Below are positions 26,496 through 36,800 of a DNA stretch of 64,000 nt, piece by piece. The DNA is taken from contig JASLHI010000051.1 in the NCBI GenBank assembly GCA_030149815.1, forward strand, positions 1 through 64,000. The letters run 5' to 3'. Every line of letters begins with the position of its first letter. Positions within the stretch are counted from its first letter, which is position 1. The notes below the pieces were generated by a model, which saw only the letters and a program-made list of their open reading frames with translations, had not been told where the DNA came from and did no database searches. The translations under genes were made by a program, and so were the position numbers. This DNA is from Aquirhabdus sp. (GTDB taxonomy: Bacteria; Pseudomonadota; Gammaproteobacteria; Pseudomonadales; Moraxellaceae).

Positions 26496-26730
26496 GCTTA
26501 GTCGTGATGTGCTGACGGCTGAGTTTGAGCAGTTGCTCAGTCAGGTGAATGCGACTTTGGAGGATCATGAGAAGCTCGCATTTGCGGTGGTGGTGAAGGA
26601 TCAGTGGACGATGGAAAACGGTTTCCTAACGCCGACGATGAAGATTAAGCGTAATGTGATTGAGGCGCGTTATTTGCCATTTGCGGATGGTTGGCAGAAG
26701 CAAGGTGCGAAGCTGATTTGGGAGGAGTGA
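26496..26730 (+). pseudogene. Second copy of the acyl-CoA ligase 3' end (truncated)
   Basis: 235 bp matching 25154-25388, about 92% identical by eye (roughly 18 differences). It encodes the last 75 or so residues of the ligase, including the catalytic-lysine region MKIKRNVIE and the same stop position. Most differences are silent third-position changes, with about five amino-acid changes (for example LLFAEGW against LPFADGW). No start or upstream domain exists, so this is a gene fragment and not a working gene. It lies downstream of the toxin-antitoxin cargo in the same orientation as the intact gene. Confidence 0.85.
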
Positions 26731-26747
26731 TTCTACGGTGGAGTTTG

Positions 26748-26832
26748 ATGGGCTGAAGTCCATTCTACGTTTACTTATTGTTTTTGGGATTGTGATTGGT
26801 GAGTTGGTTTTGAGTTAGCCGGGGCTAGCCCC
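26748..26832. repeat. Palindromic repeats after the ligase fragment
   Basis: Contains ATGGGCTGAAGTCCAT (imperfect palindrome, 26748-26763) and the perfect 12-bp palindrome GGGGCTAGCCCC (26821-26832). Both look like REP/BIME-type intergenic repeats. No gene was seen between 26731 and 26887. Confidence 0.55.
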
Positions 26833-26887
26833 AGCCTACACGAACTGGCTTATTTCGTCGAATTTGAAGCCTTTCAATATGAGCAAA

Positions 26888-27937
26888 TCAGTTAATCCAC
26901 ATAGACAGATTAGAGAACTCACCAGCCAGACGTTTGATATTTGCATGACCAATCGCTATCCCAACACTAGTAAGTGAAATGTTTTTCATCGCGGATCCAG
27001 ACCAAGTTTCGAAAACATTTGCCATATATGGTCTAATTTCAATACACTTTTCTTTGATTTCTGAATCTGTCATCAACCCAAAGTTAAATAACTCGGTAAT
27101 TTTTTTTCGATCTTCAGCAACTATATTATGCTGCTCAAAGGTTTTATCTAAATAATGTTGATTATCTGCTCTAACTTGTAATTTAGAAGCATCATTTAAG
27201 CATGGCATAAAAAATCTAGGATCTTCGCCAATAGAAATTCCACGTTTTATAATTTCTTCTATTTCAAATCCTTTTAAGAAGTATCCATGGTGACTATGTT
27301 TGAGAATCTGCTCTAATTGCATTTCTCCAATTCCTATCGTAGCAGTGCCTGAAAATTCGAGATGTTGGTAGCAAGACAAATTTTTGACAATCTTTGATAT
27401 GAAAGGTTTGATATGTTTGTCAATATACGCAAAAACAGTCTCATGATTATAGATATTGAAAGTTTGTGTATATCTGAAAAAAAATATAACAGCTAAAACT
27501 GCGAGCTGATTTTCTGTCAACTTAGGTGCTGTATGCAGAGACTCATTTAGAACGATTTGTAAAATATCACGTTGTTCTTCTTTACTTCTATCAACTAGAA
27601 GGTCAACAAGAAGATCGCCGAGATCTTTGTCACCATTTCTAGCGTATTCTTTCTGGACAGTAAATAACGCATATTGGAAGTCTGGATCGCTGGATTTTGT
27701 AAAACCTGCTGGGTTCTCTTTCTGAAGTTTTGATAAAAAACTTTCAGTAATCTCCTCCGCTCTTGCTGATGCAGTTTCTTTAGCAACTCCTATAAGTTCA
27801 TAGAAATTTGCTTTAAAAACATCAAGAGCAACTTCACGAACTTCAGAATAGCTTAATCCATTGATTATGACGTCTCTGCCAGCCTGAACTGCAGTACTAC
27901 CATCTGTAGCTTTTTGCTCTTGTCCTTTATTTAGCAT
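26888..27937 (-). CDS. QAGxDV-motif protein, possibly LPO_1073/Vpar_1526 family; function unknown
   Basis: A soluble protein of 349 residues. Near its N-terminus it carries STAVQAGRDVIING (residues 14-27), matching STGIQAGGDVKIGD at the C-terminus of the small membrane protein encoded just upstream. The rest is helix-rich without catalytic motifs I recognise; a segment near residues 145-160 (LAVLAVIFFFRYTQTF) is hydrophobic. It resembles, from memory, proteins named LPO_1073/Vpar_1526. The TTG at 27949 opens the frame, but the ATG at 27937 has a GGTGA site and is preferred, giving an 11-bp overlap with the upstream gene. The composition is more AT-rich than its neighbours, which suggests acquisition. 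Confidence 0.65.
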   Translation of the reverse strand: MLNKGQEQKATDGSTAVQAGRDVIINGLSYSEVREVALDVFKANFYELIGVAKETASARAEEITESFLSKLQKENPAGFTKSSDPDFQYALFTVQKEYARNGDKDLGDLLVDLLVDRSKEEQRDILQIVLNESLHTAPKLTENQLAVLAVIFFFRYTQTFNIYNHETVFAYIDKHIKPFISKIVKNLSCYQHLEFSGTATIGIGEMQLEQILKHSHHGYFLKGFEIEEIIKRGISIGEDPRFFMPCLNDASKLQVRADNQHYLDKTFEQHNIVAEDRKKITELFNFGLMTDSEIKEKCIEIRPYMANVFETWSGSAMKNISLTSVGIAIGHANIKRLAGEFSNLSMWIN

Positions 27938-28175
27938 TTTTATCACCAATTTTTACGTCACCACCTGCTTGAATTCCTGTAGAACCAGATGAAACATTTT
28001 GAGATTGTGTATTAGAAGGCTTGTTTGGATTCTTATCTAAAAGAAAAGATGATAGAAAGCTTGCGAGAGTAACTATTGCTGCAGATATAGAGTCAAAAGC
28101 TGGCTTGTAAATTAGCCATACAATGGAGCATAAGAAAGCAATAAAAGAAATTATCTGAATAGATTTACGTAGCAT
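27927..28175 (-). CDS. Small two-helix membrane protein with C-terminal QAGxDV motif
   Basis: An 82-residue protein with two predicted transmembrane helices (about residues 7-23 and 30-46), a polar linker rich in Asn/Ser/Gln, and the C-terminal motif STGIQAGGDVKIGD (residues 65-78). The tail probably faces the cytoplasm. An AAGGA ribosome binding site precedes the ATG at 28175. It overlaps the next gene by 11 bp, so the two products are likely made together and may interact through the shared motif; that interaction is inference. Function unknown. Confidence 0.65.
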   Translation of the reverse strand: MLRKSIQIISFIAFLCSIVWLIYKPAFDSISAAIVTLASFLSSFLLDKNPNKPSNTQSQNVSSGSTGIQAGGDVKIGDKNAK

Positions 28176-28203
28176 TTATTATTCCTTTAAATTTTTTAGT
28201 ATT

Positions 28204-28254
28204 ATAAAAATAGGTGAAAGTAAGCTGAGATTATTAACGTCAGCTTACTACCTA
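28204..28254 (-). terminator. Rho-independent terminator of valS
   Basis: Perfect 10-bp arms AGTAAGCTGA / TCAGCTTACT with an outer TAGGT/ACCTA pairing, followed on the minus strand by a TTTTTA run. It separates valS from the QAGxDV gene pair, which lies downstream on the same strand. Confidence 0.8.
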
Positions 28255-28261
28255 TAAACCT

Positions 28262-31162
28262 TTACAACGTCGCCAATTGCCCCATCTGCACTTGCAAACG
28301 ACCCAACTGTTCACGTTGCTCTGCCAACTTCGCCCGCTCAACTTCCACAACCGCTGGTGGTGCTTTCGCAACGAAACCTTCATTGGACAGTTTACCTGCA
28401 AGGATATCCACGGCTTTTTGTAGCTTATCCATCTCTTTCTGCAAGCGCGCTTGTTCCGCCTTTGGATCAATCAAACCCTTCATCGGCACAAACAGACTCA
28501 CCTGACCAATCATCGAGCTTGATGACAGCGGCGGCTCATCGCCCATAGCGAGAATATCCAGTGACTCAACCTTCGCCAAAGCCTTAAACAACGGCGCAAT
28601 ACGCGTAAGCTGTTCTTGTTCTGTCGCAGAAACATTTTGAATCAGCACAGGAAGGAGGCGAGCATTACCCAGATTCATCTCACCGCGAATGTTACGCACC
28701 GCCGTAATCAGGTCTTGCAGCCACTGCATGTCGGATTCGGCTTGCGCGCTGATCTTGCTGTGATCAGGTTGCGGATAAGTCGCGAGCATGATCGAATCAG
28801 TGCTCTTACGACTGATCATCGGCGCTAGCGTCTGCCAGATTTCTTCGGTGAGGAATGGCATCAGCGGATGCAGCAAGCGCAAGCAGGTTTCCAGCACCGC
28901 CAGCAACACGCGGCGCACTTCGGCTTTGCGTTCTGGCGCAGTATCGCCATTCAACACAGGCTTGGTGAGTTCCACATACCAGTCGCAGTATTCATTCCAG
29001 ACAAAGTCATAAATCGTCTGCGCAACCAAATCCAAGCGATAGTCAGCAAAGGCTTTATGCACAGCTTCTTCGCATCGTTGCAAACGGCTGACGATCCATT
29101 GTTCTGGCAATTCCCATAGTTCAGGACGTGCAGTTTGGGCAATTTCATGACCTTCACAATTCATCATCACGAAGCGCGTCGCGTTCCAGATTTTGTTGCA
29201 GAAGTTACGATAGCCTTCGACGCGTTTCAGATCGAATTTGATGTCGCGTCCAGTATTCGCCAAGGCACAGAAGGTAAAGCGCAGCGCATCTGTACCAAAC
29301 GGTGAAATCCCATCGGCAAATTCTTTACGTGTGGCTTTTTCGATCTTGGCAGCCATTTGGGGTTGCATCAGACCGCTGGTGCGTTTGGCAACTAGACTTT
29401 CCAAGTCGATACCGTCGATCAGGTCGATTGGGTCAAGCACGTTGCCTTTGGATTTGGACATTTTTTGTCCTTCACCATCACGTACCAAACCATGTACATA
29501 CACAGTTTTGAACGGAACTTGCGGCGTGCCATCTTCGTTCTTCACGAAGTGCAGCGTCATCATGATCATCCGCGCAACCCAGAAGAAAATGATGTCAAAA
29601 CCCGTTACTAACACATCGGTCGAGTGAAATGTTTTCAGTTCTGGCGTGTTGTCAGGCCAACCCAGCGTAGAGAATGTCCACAGGGCAGAGGAGAACCATG
29701 TGTCGAGCACGTCCTCGTCTTGGCGCAGTGACAGGTCATTCGGCAAGCCATGCTTCGCGCGAACTTCTTCTTCGCTACGACCGACATAGATATTGCCCGT
29801 CGCGTCGTACCATGCAGGGATACGATGACCCCACCACAATTGACGTGAAATACACCAGTCTTGCAGGTTGTTCATCCACGCCATGTACATGTTGCTGTAT
29901 TGCTCAGGCACGAATTTGATGTCGCCATTTTGCACAGCATCAATCGCTGGCTTGGCGAGTTCGGACATAGCCACATACCATTGATCAGTCAACAGTGGCT
30001 CAACGATGACGCCTGAACGATCGCCTTTTGGTGCTTTCAGCGTGTACGGTTCGATTTTGTCGAGCCAGCCGTTTTCAGTCGCTTCCGCAACCAGTTTTTT
30101 ACGCGCAGCGAATCGTTCCAGTCCGACATATTCGGCTGGTGCTGGAATGGTTGCAGTGATTGGCGCGCCTGCTTTTTCAAAGAAATCAAAATCTGATAAC
30201 ACTTCGGCATTAAGGTTGAAGATGTTAATCATTGGCAAGTTGTGACGTTTGCCCATTTCAAAGTCATTGAAATCATGCGCTGGCGTGATCTTGACGCAGC
30301 CTGTTCCAAAGTCTTTTTCAACGTATTCATCAGCAATAATTGGAATCAAACGACCTGATAATGGCAAGCGAACTTGTTTGCCAATCAGATGTTGATAGCG
30401 TTCATCGGCAGGGTTTACTGCAACTGCGGTATCACCAAGCAACGTTTCTGGACGTGTGGTGGCAACGACAAGATAATTATTACCGTCTTGCGTTTTAAGG
30501 CTTTCGTCCGCAAAGAAATATTTGAAATGCCACAGGTTGCCAGCGGTTTCAACGCTTTCTACTTCAAGGTCAGACAGCGCGGTGTGTAGCTTTGGATCCC
30601 AGTTGACCAAGCGTTTGCCGCGATAGATCAGGCCTTCTTCATGCAGACGCACGAATACTTCTTTGACAGCATTCGACAAGCCGTCATCCATGGTGAAGCG
30701 TTCGCGTGACCAATCGACTGATGAACCCAAACGGCGAATTTGTTGAGTGATTGTGCCGCCTGACTGTTCTTTCCATTCCCAGACTTTTTCTAGGAACTTC
30801 TCTCGTCCGAGATCATGACGGCTGACACCTTCCGCACCGAGTTGACGCTCAACGACCATTTGTGTCGCGATCCCCGCGTGATCAGTACCCGGTTGCCATA
30901 AGGTGTTATGACCTTTCATGCGATGAAAACGAGTCAGCGCGTCCATGATAGCATTGTTGAAACCATGCCCCATGTGCAGGCTGCCTGTCACGTTCGGCGG
31001 TGGAATCATGATAGTAAATGGCGCGCCAGTACCTGATGGCTTAAAGTAACCATTCGCTTCCCACTTGGCGTACCAATGCGCTTCAATCGCAGCAGGGTCG
31101 TAAGTGGTGGCGAGCGTGTTGTCTGGTGTCGTTTGCGCGGTGGTCGTATCAGATGCGGTCAT
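28262..31162 (-). CDS. valS: Valine--tRNA ligase
   Basis: Class I aminoacyl-tRNA synthetase that charges tRNA-Val. The HIGH-type motif (PPPNVTGSLHMGHG), the editing domain in the middle, the KMSKS loop (GQKMSKSKGNVLDP) and a C-terminal coiled coil (QARLQKEMDKLQKAVDIL) occur in the family order. The preferred ATG at 31162 gives 966 residues (E. coli 951). The frame opens with a TTG seven codons earlier, which is less likely. A terminator follows directly. Confidence 0.97.
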   Translation of the reverse strand: MTASDTTTAQTTPDNTLATTYDPAAIEAHWYAKWEANGYFKPSGTGAPFTIMIPPPNVTGSLHMGHGFNNAIMDALTRFHRMKGHNTLWQPGTDHAGIATQMVVERQLGAEGVSRHDLGREKFLEKVWEWKEQSGGTITQQIRRLGSSVDWSRERFTMDDGLSNAVKEVFVRLHEEGLIYRGKRLVNWDPKLHTALSDLEVESVETAGNLWHFKYFFADESLKTQDGNNYLVVATTRPETLLGDTAVAVNPADERYQHLIGKQVRLPLSGRLIPIIADEYVEKDFGTGCVKITPAHDFNDFEMGKRHNLPMINIFNLNAEVLSDFDFFEKAGAPITATIPAPAEYVGLERFAARKKLVAEATENGWLDKIEPYTLKAPKGDRSGVIVEPLLTDQWYVAMSELAKPAIDAVQNGDIKFVPEQYSNMYMAWMNNLQDWCISRQLWWGHRIPAWYDATGNIYVGRSEEEVRAKHGLPNDLSLRQDEDVLDTWFSSALWTFSTLGWPDNTPELKTFHSTDVLVTGFDIIFFWVARMIMMTLHFVKNEDGTPQVPFKTVYVHGLVRDGEGQKMSKSKGNVLDPIDLIDGIDLESLVAKRTSGLMQPQMAAKIEKATRKEFADGISPFGTDALRFTFCALANTGRDIKFDLKRVEGYRNFCNKIWNATRFVMMNCEGHEIAQTARPELWELPEQWIVSRLQRCEEAVHKAFADYRLDLVAQTIYDFVWNEYCDWYVELTKPVLNGDTAPERKAEVRRVLLAVLETCLRLLHPLMPFLTEEIWQTLAPMISRKSTDSIMLATYPQPDHSKISAQAESDMQWLQDLITAVRNIRGEMNLGNARLLPVLIQNVSATEQEQLTRIAPLFKALAKVESLDILAMGDEPPLSSSSMIGQVSLFVPMKGLIDPKAEQARLQKEMDKLQKAVDILAGKLSNEGFVAKAPPAVVEVERAKLAEQREQLGRLQVQMGQLATL

Positions 31163-31401
31163 GATGTTTTTAAAAGATTCCAAAAATGCCAGAAAGCGAA
31201 TAATAAAATTTGGCGACTATTGTAGCGGATTTTGATGGTGAATTTTGGATTGAACATAGACAGTTTTGCGAATGAATAGATCAAAATCGATTAATAATCG
31301 GATTTGTAGGAATATTTAACAAAATGTCGCAATCCCGATATTTCAGTCCAGTTTTTTGTAATAACATGCTCGATGAGTTCTATCACAAGAGAAATAGAAA
31401 A

Positions 31402-32220
31402 ATGAAGCCTACGGTTCGAGGACAACTTGCCCATAAGACGATTTGGATTACTGGTGCATCTAGTGGTATCGGTGAAGCATTGGCAATTGCCTGCGCTGAG
31501 CGTGGTGCGAATCTAGTACTGAGTGCAAGGCGAATCGATGAGTTAGAGCGCGTAAAAGCGGCTTGCTCAGAAGTCGGTCATGGTCGCTTTCTCACCGTGT
31601 CATTGGATGTGACCGACGATGTGGCTTGTGATACCGCTTATTTTAATATCGCAAAAGAAATGGGGCAGGTGGATTGGCTGATTAATAATGCGGGGATTAG
31701 CCAGCGTTCATTGATTAGTGACACCATTACCGACGTCGATCGTCGCATCATGGAAGTGGATTACTTTTCGGTGGTGAATCTGACACGTAAGGTCTTGCCA
31801 GATATGCTGAAACGTAAAAAAGGTAAAGTGATTTTTATTTCCAGTGTTGCAGGTTTGGTCGGTACGCAATATCGTGGAAGCTATAGTGCAGCAAAAGCTG
31901 CGGTTCATCTCTGGGCAAATAGTTTGCGTGCAGAAGTGGGTGGACAAGGTATTGGTGTGAGCGTGGTCTTTCCAGGTTTTGTCAAAACCAATGTTTCTGT
32001 CGCTGCACTTGTCGGCGATGGTTCTGAACTTGGTACGATGGATGATGCGCAAGCTGGAGCAATGAGCGCAACCGATTTTGCTGAGAAAACAATCAAGGCA
32101 CTTTTGGCGGGGCGTGAATATATTGTAGTTGGCGGCGCGAAAGAAAAAGTCGCGGCGTTGTTATCACGAGTGTCGCCGACGCTGTTGTATAAGGTGATTC
32201 GTCGCGCGAAAGTGCGGTAA
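31402..32220 (+). CDS. Short-chain dehydrogenase/reductase
   Basis: Classical SDR with the Rossmann motif TGASSGIGEA, the NNAG motif (LINNAGISQ), the catalytic Ser in ISSVAG and the Tyr/Lys pair in YSAAKAAV. The overall pattern resembles DHRS7-type enzymes. Substrate unknown; a lipid or alcohol/ketone pair is plausible. The frame is open from 31324, but the ATG at 31402 gives a normal 272-residue SDR, so it is preferred. Divergent from valS. Confidence 0.85.
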   Translation: MKPTVRGQLAHKTIWITGASSGIGEALAIACAERGANLVLSARRIDELERVKAACSEVGHGRFLTVSLDVTDDVACDTAYFNIAKEMGQVDWLINNAGISQRSLISDTITDVDRRIMEVDYFSVVNLTRKVLPDMLKRKKGKVIFISSVAGLVGTQYRGSYSAAKAAVHLWANSLRAEVGGQGIGVSVVFPGFVKTNVSVAALVGDGSELGTMDDAQAGAMSATDFAEKTIKALLAGREYIVVGGAKEKVAALLSRVSPTLLYKVIRRAKVR

Positions 32221-32246
32221 GTTTTTTAAGATTAAAGTCAAAAGCA

Positions 32247-32343
32247 AAATCCCTCCTAACCTCCCTTTTCAAAGGGAGGAACTTTGATTTTTTACGAAGT
32301 AAAAAAACTCCCTCCTTAGAAAAAGGAGGGTTGGGGAGGATTT
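32247..32343. repeat. Long imperfect palindromic repeat between convergent genes
   Basis: Outer arms of about 24 bp: AAATCCCTCCTAACCTCCCT facing AGGAGGGTTGGGGAGGATTT, with an inner pair CTCCCTTTTCAAAGGGAG. The element separates the SDR from the convergent pump operon. It is a likely dispersed intergenic repeat and could act as a bidirectional terminator. Confidence 0.75.
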
Positions 32344-32354
32344 GCTGTTGATTT

Positions 32355-33875
32355 TTACTGTTTCACAACCTGAGCAGTTGTATTTCCATTTGCATTATCA
32401 GGTGTAGCATCGATGTGATTTACTGCACCCCCACCCAGCGCTGTATACAAGTTCACTTGACTGAGCAAAGCCGCTTGTTTCAGAGTAATCTGAGCTTGTT
32501 GTGCGCTGAACAATGAGGTTTGTGCAACGAGTACAGTCAGATAGTCACTTACACCTGCTTTAAAGCTGGCATTTGCTAAATCATAGTTAGTTTGTGATGC
32601 ATCAACGAGACGTTGTTGCGCAGCTAAACGATCATCAATCGTTGCACGAACTGCAAGGACATCAGCGACATCACGGAATGCTGACTGGATGGTTTTTTCA
32701 TACGCAGTGAGTTGAATTTGTTGCTGAACGCGTGCGCTTTCCAGTGTTGCTTTGCGTGCGCCATTATCGAAGATTGGTAAGGTGATTGATGGCCCAACAT
32801 TCCACGCAAATGAACCTGATTTGAAGAGGTTCGAGAGGCTAGGACTTGAGTAACCCACATCACCTGTGAGGCTGATTTTCGGGAAATAGGCGGCGCGTGC
32901 AACAGCGACATTTGCCCCTGCTGCTTTTAACGTATATTCCGCTTGAGCAATGTCAGGACGGCGTTGTAGCAGCTCACTCGGCAAGCCCGCAGGAAGTAGT
33001 GGGCTAGTGGTGATCTGATCGACAGCACCTTGCGGAATTAAGTCATTAGGTACAGTCGGCAAACCAATCGTCAGCGCCAGTAAATTACGATCTTTGGCGA
33101 CCTGTGTTTGTGCATTGCCAATGGCAAGTTTGGCGTTCTCTACACTGATCTGAGCTTGTTTCACAGGGGCTAAAGAGATGATGCCAGCTTTGAATTGCGC
33201 TTGATTCAACTCATAGGATTTCTGCTGAGCATCCAGTGTTTGCTGAGCCAGTTTGAGCTGTTCTTGATCGAAAGCCAGCGCAAGATAAGATTGTGCGATT
33301 TGGCTAACGATGCTGATTTGCGTGGTTGCACGAGCGCTTTCGGTGCTGAAGAAGCTTTGTAATGCTTGATCTTTCAGATTAGCAACGCGACCCCAAAAAT
33401 CTAACTCATAGCTGGTCAAACCTAAGCCTGCGGTATAGGTCGTGGTATGGTCTGAGCTATTCCCCACAGTGTTTGCGCCAGCATTGATGCCTACAGTCGG
33501 TAATTGAGGGGATTTAGCCAATTGATACTGTGATCGTGCGAGTTCGATGTTCAGCGCAGCGGTACGCATATCGCGATTATTATCCAGACCCAATTGAATC
33601 AATTTCTTGAGTTTTGGATCGGAGAAGTAATCAGACCAGCCTTTTGCCGCAATTGATGTCTCTGCTTGGCTGGGTAGCGTCTGATTCAACAGCGTTGGAT
33701 ATGCTGCTGAGGTCAGATTACTCGCTGGTGCTGGATCAGGCTGACGCAAGAAACTCGTACATGCTGATAACGCCAAAGGTAACGCGAGAACGGTGAATAC
33801 AACTTTCACTGATCTTTGTACGGATCTGGTATTGCCCTGATTGTTGTGTTGCTTTTTGCATAGATTCGTTTTCAT
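32355..33875 (-). CDS. Outer-membrane channel lipoprotein of RND pump (AdeK/OprM-like)
   Basis: TolC-like outer-membrane factor of a tripartite efflux pump, 506 residues. A lipoprotein signal with lipobox LSAC (Cys39) marks it as OprM-type. Two repeated OEP domains with long alpha-helical barrel segments follow (SQLAKSP- and QAEYTLKAAGANVAVARAAYF-type stretches). Its start overlaps the stop of the RND gene by 4 bp. It is the last gene of the MFP-RND-OMF operon; substrates are not predictable from sequence. Confidence 0.92.
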   Translation of the reverse strand: MKTNLCKKQHNNQGNTRSVQRSVKVVFTVLALPLALSACTSFLRQPDPAPASNLTSAAYPTLLNQTLPSQAETSIAAKGWSDYFSDPKLKKLIQLGLDNNRDMRTAALNIELARSQYQLAKSPQLPTVGINAGANTVGNSSDHTTTYTAGLGLTSYELDFWGRVANLKDQALQSFFSTESARATTQISIVSQIAQSYLALAFDQEQLKLAQQTLDAQQKSYELNQAQFKAGIISLAPVKQAQISVENAKLAIGNAQTQVAKDRNLLALTIGLPTVPNDLIPQGAVDQITTSPLLPAGLPSELLQRRPDIAQAEYTLKAAGANVAVARAAYFPKISLTGDVGYSSPSLSNLFKSGSFAWNVGPSITLPIFDNGARKATLESARVQQQIQLTAYEKTIQSAFRDVADVLAVRATIDDRLAAQQRLVDASQTNYDLANASFKAGVSDYLTVLVAQTSLFSAQQAQITLKQAALLSQVNLYTALGGGAVNHIDATPDNANGNTTAQVVKQ

Positions 33876-36800
33876 TCTTGAGTATCCAATGTTTCAGAAG
33901 ATTGCCCAGATGTTGGGGTCGTAGGTATAGCTGAGCCAGGACGAGGTTTACCTTTAAATACGCTCTTAATCCATAAGTAAAACAAAGGAATAAAGAATAC
34001 GCCGAGTATGGATGCGCTAATCATGCCTCCGATGACGCCCGTACCAATCGCATGCTGACTGCCTGAACCTGCGCCAGAGCTAATCGCGAGAGGCAATACG
34101 CCCAAGACAAATGCCATCGAAGTCATAATAATTGGACGGAAGCGGATGCGGATCGCGTGCAAGATTGATTGTATCAATCCCTCGCCTTGGTGTTGTAGTT
34201 CAACTGCAAACTCCACGATCAAAATAGCATTTTTTGCGGAGATTCCGATGACAACGAGTAAACCGACTTGCAGGTAAATATCGTTTGACAGATCGCGGAA
34301 CCACGTTGCGAGGAGCGCACCCATCACACCTAATGGCACAACCATGAGAATCGCCGCTGGAATAGACCAGCTTTCATAGAGTGCCGCCAAACATAAGAAT
34401 ACGATTAGCAACGACAAGGCGTACAGAGCAGGAGCCTGTGAACCAGAAGTTTTTTCTTCTAGTGATAGACCTGTCCACTCAAAACCAATGCCATCAGGTA
34501 ATTTCGATACTATGTCTTCCATGACTTTCAAGGCATCACCAGAACTTTTGCCTGGCATTGCATTGCCTTGAATTTCTACGGAAGAGAAACCGTTGTAACG
34601 TTGCAACTGTGGTGGGCCGTAGCTCCATTGTCCTTGGGTAAATGCGGTTAATGGAACCATTGAACCTGTGCTACCGCGGACATACCATTTGCCAAGATCT
34701 TCAGGTGACATACGAGAGTCAGCATCACCTTGGATATAGACTTTCTTGATACGACCTTGATCAAGAAATTGATTAACATACGAGCCACCCCATGCCGTGG
34801 AAAGGGTGTTATTGATATCGCTCAAGGCAACACCTGTCGCACCTGCTTGGGCTTGGTTGACCGTCAAACTGTATTGCGGGGTATCTTCCTGACCATTTGG
34901 ACGAACACCGACTACAGTTTGTTTGTATTTTGGATCAGTTGCTGCCATACCGAGCAATTGATTGCGCGCCGCCATGAGTTTTTCATGACCTAAGCCTGCA
35001 CGATCTTGTAGCTGCATGTCAAAGCCGTTCGCCACACCCAATTCAATTACCGCAGGAGGTGGGAAGGCGAAGACCATCGCATCTTTCAATTGTGAAAATG
35101 CACCCATTGCGCGACCTGCCAATGCTTTAACGCTTTGGTCAGCGCGTGGACGTTCGCTCCAGTCTTTCATGCGAACGAAAGCAATCCCCGCATTTTGACC
35201 AGTACCACTAAAGCTAAATCCAGCTACAGAAAACACGCCTTCGACGGAATCTTTTTCTTTTTCAAGATAATAGTCTTCGACCTGTTTAATGGTTTTCATC
35301 GTGCGCTCTTGTGTTGCGCCCGCAGGAAGCTGGATTTGGGTGAACATAATGCCCTGATCTTCATCGGGCAGGAATGATGTCGGCAAGCGCATAAACAGGA
35401 ATGCCAATACGCCAATCACACCCAGATAAAGGATCACATAGCGCCCACTTTTTGCCAGCATCTTGGTGACCCATGACACATAGCCATTGCTCGTCCGACC
35501 AAAATAACGGTTAAACCAACCAAAGAAACCGCCTTTTTCATGATTGTTTTCATCAGGTGCTTTCAGCAAAATCGCACAAAGCGCAGGCGTGAGGATCAAT
35601 GCCGTGATGACCGAGAGTGCCATCGAAGCAATCAGTGTGACCGCGAATTGACGATAAATCACTCCAGTTGAGCCGCCGAAGAAGATCATGGGGACAAATA
35701 CCGCAGACAAGACTACCCCGATCCCAATCAAGGCTCCTGTGATTTGATCCATCGAACGACGAGTCGCTTCTAATGGCCCTAGTTTTTCCTCATGCATGAT
35801 CCGTTCGACGTTTTCCACCACGACGATGGCATCGTCAACCAGCAGTCCGACAGCGAGCACCAGACCAAACAATGTCAGTGTATTGATCGAAAAACCACAC
35901 AATTTCAAGATCGCAAACGTACCGAGCAGAACCACTGGAACCGCAATTGTCGGAATCAGTGTTGCACGAAAATTTTGCAAGAACAGATACATAACCAAGA
36001 ACACCAGCACAATCGCTTCGACTAGTGTTTCAATCACGTTTTTGATCGACAGTTTGACGACTGGAGTCGTGTCATAAGGCACGATGACATCGAGACCTTG
36101 CGGGAAGGTTTTTTTCAGCTCAACCATTTTGGCTTCAACCGCAGCAGCGGTATTCAATGCATTTGCACCTGCCGCTAATTTGATTGCAACCCCAGCGGCA
36201 GGATTACGGTTGTAGCGAGCGATGGTGTCATAGTTTTCACCACCAAGCTCAATCCGAGCAACATCCCCAAGATGCACTTGCGCACCATTGGCAGTGGTTT
36301 TCAGAAAAATCTGACGGAACTGTTCAGGTGTTTGCAACTGACTTTGTGCAGTCACGGTTGCGTTGAGCTGCTGACCTGCAACGGCTGGTGTACCACCGAG
36401 TTGACCGGCAGATACTTGCGTATTTTGCGCTTGTACCGCATTGATCACGTCAGATGTCGTCAGCTGATAGCTGTTCAATTTGGCAGGATTCAGCCAAATA
36501 CGCATTGCATATTGTGTCCCGAAAACCTGAATGTCTCCAACACCTTGCACACGACTCAGTGGATCAACGACGCGACTCACGACATAGTCAGAGATAGCTG
36601 CACGATCCATACTGTTGTCTTTAGAGACGAAACCCAGCACCATCATAAAGGTACGGCCTGATTTATTAACCGTCACACCTTGTTGTTGAACCGCTTGTGG
36701 AAGTAGGGTAATCCCTGCTTGCAGTTTATTTTGAACTTGAACTTGAGCAATATCTGGGTTTGTACCTGATTTAAAGTTCAGGGAAACTGAAACTGCACCA

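Noticed and set aside
25154..26730. Composite transposon explanation for the repeated ligase ends
   Set aside because: No transposase, no terminal inverted repeats and no short target duplication were seen; the repeated unit is coding sequence of a host gene.
29238..29627. Antisense 129-codon frame in valS
   Set aside because: Shadow of the valS coding sequence; no start signal or plausible product.
36272..36661. Antisense frame within the RND transporter gene
   Set aside because: It lies wholly inside a clearly functional gene on the other strand, and the composition is that of a shadow frame.
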